From: a virus
DNA length: 41,946 bases
Strand: one strand, 5' to 3'
Virus record (IMG/VR): IMGVR_UViG_3300021440_000056
Location: 1-41,946 of that record
Positions 40,001 through 41,946 of this stretch are shown in pieces; the stretch's first letter is position 1; each line of letters begins with the position of its first letter. The notes beneath the pieces were generated by a model that did not search any database, had not been told where the DNA came from, and saw nothing but the letters and a program-made list of their open reading frames with translations. The position numbers were made by a program, and so were the translations under genes.

Positions 40001-41873
40001 GCAGAAGATATGCATCTGGATAAGCTGCTACCTCTGAGGCAGGAAGACGTTTTGACAGATATGCTTTGAACTCATCATTATAAGATGCTCTAGCAAACAT
40101 GCCAGCTTCCTCAGTTCCTTTAAAAGAACCATTAAGCCAGTCAACTCTAACATCTGCCATGCCTGCAGCTATATGGTCTCCATAACCCTTATATCTACCC
40201 TTAAGGATATTATCGCCAAGGAGTTTAGCTTGCACCTCATTAACTAGAGCCTTCTTAGACTCTCTGATAGTATTAGCCAGATCCAGAGTCTCACCTAGGG
40301 TAGAGGTAGTACCATCCATCCTACGGATAAGAATATCTGTCCTACCATCATTAAGCGCACGCTCTAAGACAGGTATATCCAGTTCATGAACTATGGCATT
40401 CTTAGGAATAGATACTACACCATTACCATGATTGGCCCATACATATCTATACTGCATAGCAGTAAGAGCTTCCTGAGGATTCTTTTCTATGAGATCCAAA
40501 GGATTAAAGACAGAATCTTTTGTTAGCTTAAATCCTTGCTTGCTTGCAGCAGATATAATCTGTTCAGGTGAGGTATGAATATCTCCTAGATGCTTAAGGA
40601 CATTCGGAGCAGTAAAGATTTGGCCAGCCTCTTCTCCAGCTACTTGGAAATATCTAGAAGATACAAGTCTATCTGCAACTTCATCTATGTCAGCTTTGCC
40701 AGCTTTTACTGCTGACATTAAAGCATCAGAAGCTCTTTCAACTTCAGTATATACATGAGTAGGAGATACAGTTAAAGCACCTGCAAATGTATTAAAATAG
40801 GTATCAGAATATCCAGGCTTAAGAGTTCTATCCAGATTACGTTCTGGAGAGATAACATCAGCAAAGAAATTACCTATTGGTTGATCTCCAGCAAGGGTGC
40901 GAATTGACCTACGAGTATCATTAAGCACACTCTCTACCTTATTCATATACAGTTGTACATGAGCTGGATTAGTGATAGAAGTGCCAGTTGGAGTAACTAT
41001 AGGATTTACAGTTTGCTCCAGATTATGCATTGAGGTAATAATAGAATAATCTCTGCCTGCTCTATCAAATGCCGGTGCAGTGGTAACAAATGGGAGTCTA
41101 ATCTTATCTTCTGCAATAACAGATTTACGAACTCCCCACAAGGTCTTAACGCCCGAGAATACTCCACCTACTGCACCTTGGAGCAAGGAGGTAGTTAAGG
41201 TATTCTTAGCAATATCTGAAAAATCCTGAGAGTCCAGAATTGGGGATTTAAACATGGTGGCCTGCACCATAGATTCCCAAGCTAGGCCTTCCAAGAAATT
41301 CTGATGTAAGCCTGCTCCAATTGCCTTAGCCGTGTTAGCATTAAGCAGTTTAACAGCTCCTGCAGATGCATTGATAGCTTCCTCTGCAGTCTTACGAGCT
41401 ATATCTAATTTAGGTGTGAGCAAGCCAAGTGCTCTGCCCATGTTAACACCTACAAAACCTGTAGATTCTGCAGAAGATAAAGCTACCTGGCCTACATTAG
41501 CAGCCTTCTGAGCTACTCCTAGAGTTTTAATGCCTAATGTTCCTGGAATTGCACTCCCTAATAGGAAGCCTACAGTGTCTATGCCTTCCCGATTATCTTG
41601 GTAATATTTTCCCAGATCAGAATCATAGGAAGATATCCAAGCCCCAGTATCTCTAACTGGAGCATCACTTCCAGATACAAAATTACCTACAGACTGTGCA
41701 GTCCTATAGAAGGAATTATATCCAGAAGCTACAGATAAGGCTAGATATTTTGGAATATTTCCAACAGAATCTAGAGTATTGGAGAACCAACTAGACCCTC
41801 CATAGAATCTATTATGGTTATCAGCAGCATCAAAGATTGCTGTGGATGGAGAAGTTAAAATATCATCAGCCAT
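37005..41873 (-). CDS. Large internal virion / DNA-ejection protein
   Basis: A 1622-aa protein, the largest in the genome, from ATG 41873. It has long helical regions, several hydrophobic stretches (for example about residues 100-130 and 1170-1200 including SLLALFTLGWDFLNG, and near 1430-1460), and no enzymatic motif I can name. Giant helical proteins placed after a coiled-coil internal protein are typical podoviral ejection proteins (T7 gp16 position, though without a visible lysozyme or transglycosylase motif). It would be packed in the head and pass through the tail to make a trans-envelope channel. It ends at the bidirectional terminator. Confidence 0.75.
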   Translation of the reverse strand: MADDILTSPSTAIFDAADNHNRFYGGSSWFSNTLDSVGNIPKYLALSVASGYNSFYRTAQSVGNFVSGSDAPVRDTGAWISSYDSDLGKYYQDNREGIDTVGFLLGSAIPGTLGIKTLGVAQKAANVGQVALSSAESTGFVGVNMGRALGLLTPKLDIARKTAEEAINASAGAVKLLNANTAKAIGAGLHQNFLEGLAWESMVQATMFKSPILDSQDFSDIAKNTLTTSLLQGAVGGVFSGVKTLWGVRKSVIAEDKIRLPFVTTAPAFDRAGRDYSIITSMHNLEQTVNPIVTPTGTSITNPAHVQLYMNKVESVLNDTRRSIRTLAGDQPIGNFFADVISPERNLDRTLKPGYSDTYFNTFAGALTVSPTHVYTEVERASDALMSAVKAGKADIDEVADRLVSSRYFQVAGEEAGQIFTAPNVLKHLGDIHTSPEQIISAASKQGFKLTKDSVFNPLDLIEKNPQEALTAMQYRYVWANHGNGVVSIPKNAIVHELDIPVLERALNDGRTDILIRRMDGTTSTLGETLDLANTIRESKKALVNEVQAKLLGDNILKGRYKGYGDHIAAGMADVRVDWLNGSFKGTEEAGMFARASYNDEFKAYLSKRLPASEVAAYPDAYLLPQAVKVVYAAKAGNDLTKAGFDEGLIHYKSMEKAYAATSSNTVAKVLEEHYAKFPEITIDKDLNSASRVGTGGGALSFEDANYGTIGAKIQRVGNAIRETMNARRKSLDEQFYGHVSTLAGNKEAGLEFIGINQQMARKTEPYVFFSQDGENFLVPSRLKKDLIKGEEDISDHIGDTAIQINNPATAKAIEAYMEHSHNEHIGFTQIQSARGKFTQIPDEPVYRPVRPDLAKYPHISFVIDNSVTGEGHRTVLTAATAEKLTALEDKVRQLGPRYNIINKANIKDYKDARGLYDKTEALNELYLDHELGTKGVFSDFLPRTDVNTFLGDFMQSLYRKSDNLVRESVKLNYEPVFDQLTKMGDQYSASSTSKLGSSVEVLKRTTKNPFYDQINTALDISKIEESGMWYRGNKLLDTSFSKAYRAIQETFAKTPSVAELDSINDALDKYGIKPAYYDAAMKALVDHKAPVGELTKFVRGSNSLLALFTLGWDFLNGVNNAIGSQILRFTELNSVFAGIKAGDAEKVGDLGKIMLPGTESSIRAPNKVIAQAYSDWFKDARDPAKPIMTRYKEQGFVKDQLEQLASMLDDLTLKGAETSVELNSKLASGFAKAKALFSENAPKVAEAGERLTGNKLFEEMNRFVSARSMEIYTDEAVKQGQMTSKEALSYIQTFVNRVEGNVLATQRPGVFQGPIGQAIGLFQSHQFNLMQNLFRYVGEGTKKDLAMLAGLQGTLYGAQSMPGFQWMNTSIVGKFSGNQQYTDLYDKTYGTLGKNLGDLFLYGLPSLVSRTNIYSRGDINPRQLTILPTSLMEVPSVGGWTNFFKNAYETLGKMANGGGWESFLQGMEHNTISRPLAGIAQTLQGIPSGTVYSTSAKGDFMYSNDLFSIATLARIAGGKPLAEGSMRDALYRSTQYESIKHTRQQSLAEDIKSTLIQGNEPSLSQVEDFAAKFVKNGGNQTEFNKWMINIYKNANQSQADKIATSLTSPFAYKMQLAMGGS

Positions 41874-41875
41874 GA

Positions 41876-41946
41876 TTACCTCATAGTACGATTTACAGGA
41901 TTATGCTCATTTCTAGAGGTAGTGCTAGCTACGCTTCTATAGATCT
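41876..41946 (-). CDS. C-terminal tail of a gene entering from the right edge (uncertain)
   Basis: A minus-strand frame open at the window edge reads SVASTTSRNEHNPVNRTMR and stops at TAA 41876-41878, 2 nt before the 1622-aa start. The tight spacing is like other gene borders here. It may be the end of the protein running off the left edge, but the frames differ by one base. It could instead be part of an intergenic leader. Confidence 0.4.
   Translation of the reverse strand, partial: IYRSVASTTSRNEHNPVNRTMR

Overview
The window looks like a nearly complete genome of a tailed double-stranded DNA phage (Caudoviricetes) with a podovirus-type layout. It has a terminase, a long portal, a capsid gene, a compact tail module, large internal or ejection proteins, and no tape-measure or tail-sheath gene. 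It is AT-rich (about 40% GC by eye) and looks lytic, since I see no integrase or repressor module. It carries a family A DNA polymerase but no phage RNA polymerase. The sigma70-like promoters I can read (near 14.9, 16.4, 18.1 and 24.5 kb) suggest it uses the host transcription machinery. The host cannot be named from sequence alone.

Layout. The late genes are on the minus strand and run leftward from about 15.7 kb to the left edge: small terminase, a 58-aa nested gene, a GC-richer 220-bp non-coding block with a strong promoter, large terminase, portal, a holin-like 3-TM protein, scaffold, a small capsid-associated protein, major capsid, two small proteins, head-tail adaptor, fibre-like protein, an alpha/beta-hydrolase esterase, a terminator, a large tail protein, M15 endolysin, a small membrane protein, and then the internal virion proteins. 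The last of these runs off the left edge. A 1622-aa internal protein enters at the right edge on the same strand. This is the arrangement expected if the window is a linearised circular (permuted) genome cut inside the ejection-protein genes, although the reading frame does not close cleanly across the ends.

The early and middle genes are on the plus strand from about 16.2 to 36.9 kb. They begin with a run of small unrecognised genes separated by long non-coding stretches full of palindromes, G-runs and a recurring TAGGCTAG octamer (15.7-19.6 kb). The replication and recombination block follows: SF1B helicase, an abundant-type protein under a consensus promoter, a PD-(D/E)XK exonuclease, a Sak4-like ATPase, a dNMP kinase, an ssDNA-binding-like protein, three tRNAs (Leu-TAA, Arg-TCT, Met-CAT), family A DNA polymerase, and a second AAA+/helicase-like ATPase. 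A tail of nucleotide-metabolism and regulatory genes closes the arm: MazG, a virion-like beta protein, an HTH protein and a DHH phosphoesterase. A bidirectional terminator at about 36.95-36.99 kb separates the two converging arms.

How the parts work together (inference). Early genes redirect the host. The PolA, helicase, Sak4, exonuclease and SSB-like set replicates and recombines the DNA. MazG, dNMP kinase and the tRNAs supply nucleotides and fit translation to AT-rich codons. Late genes build and package a short-tailed virion that carries an esterase in its tail and a three-protein ejection apparatus, and the host is lysed with an M15 peptidase plus holin-like proteins.

The most unusual points are the promoter bracketed by an inverted repeat ahead of the large terminase, the TAGGCTAG/GCCTAG operator-like family with genome-wide CTAG enrichment, the esterase in the tail module, the His at the PolA position usually Phe/Tyr/Leu, a Sak4-like ATPase with an inserted CxxH-CxxC knuckle, and a long same-strand overlap at the exonuclease gene.
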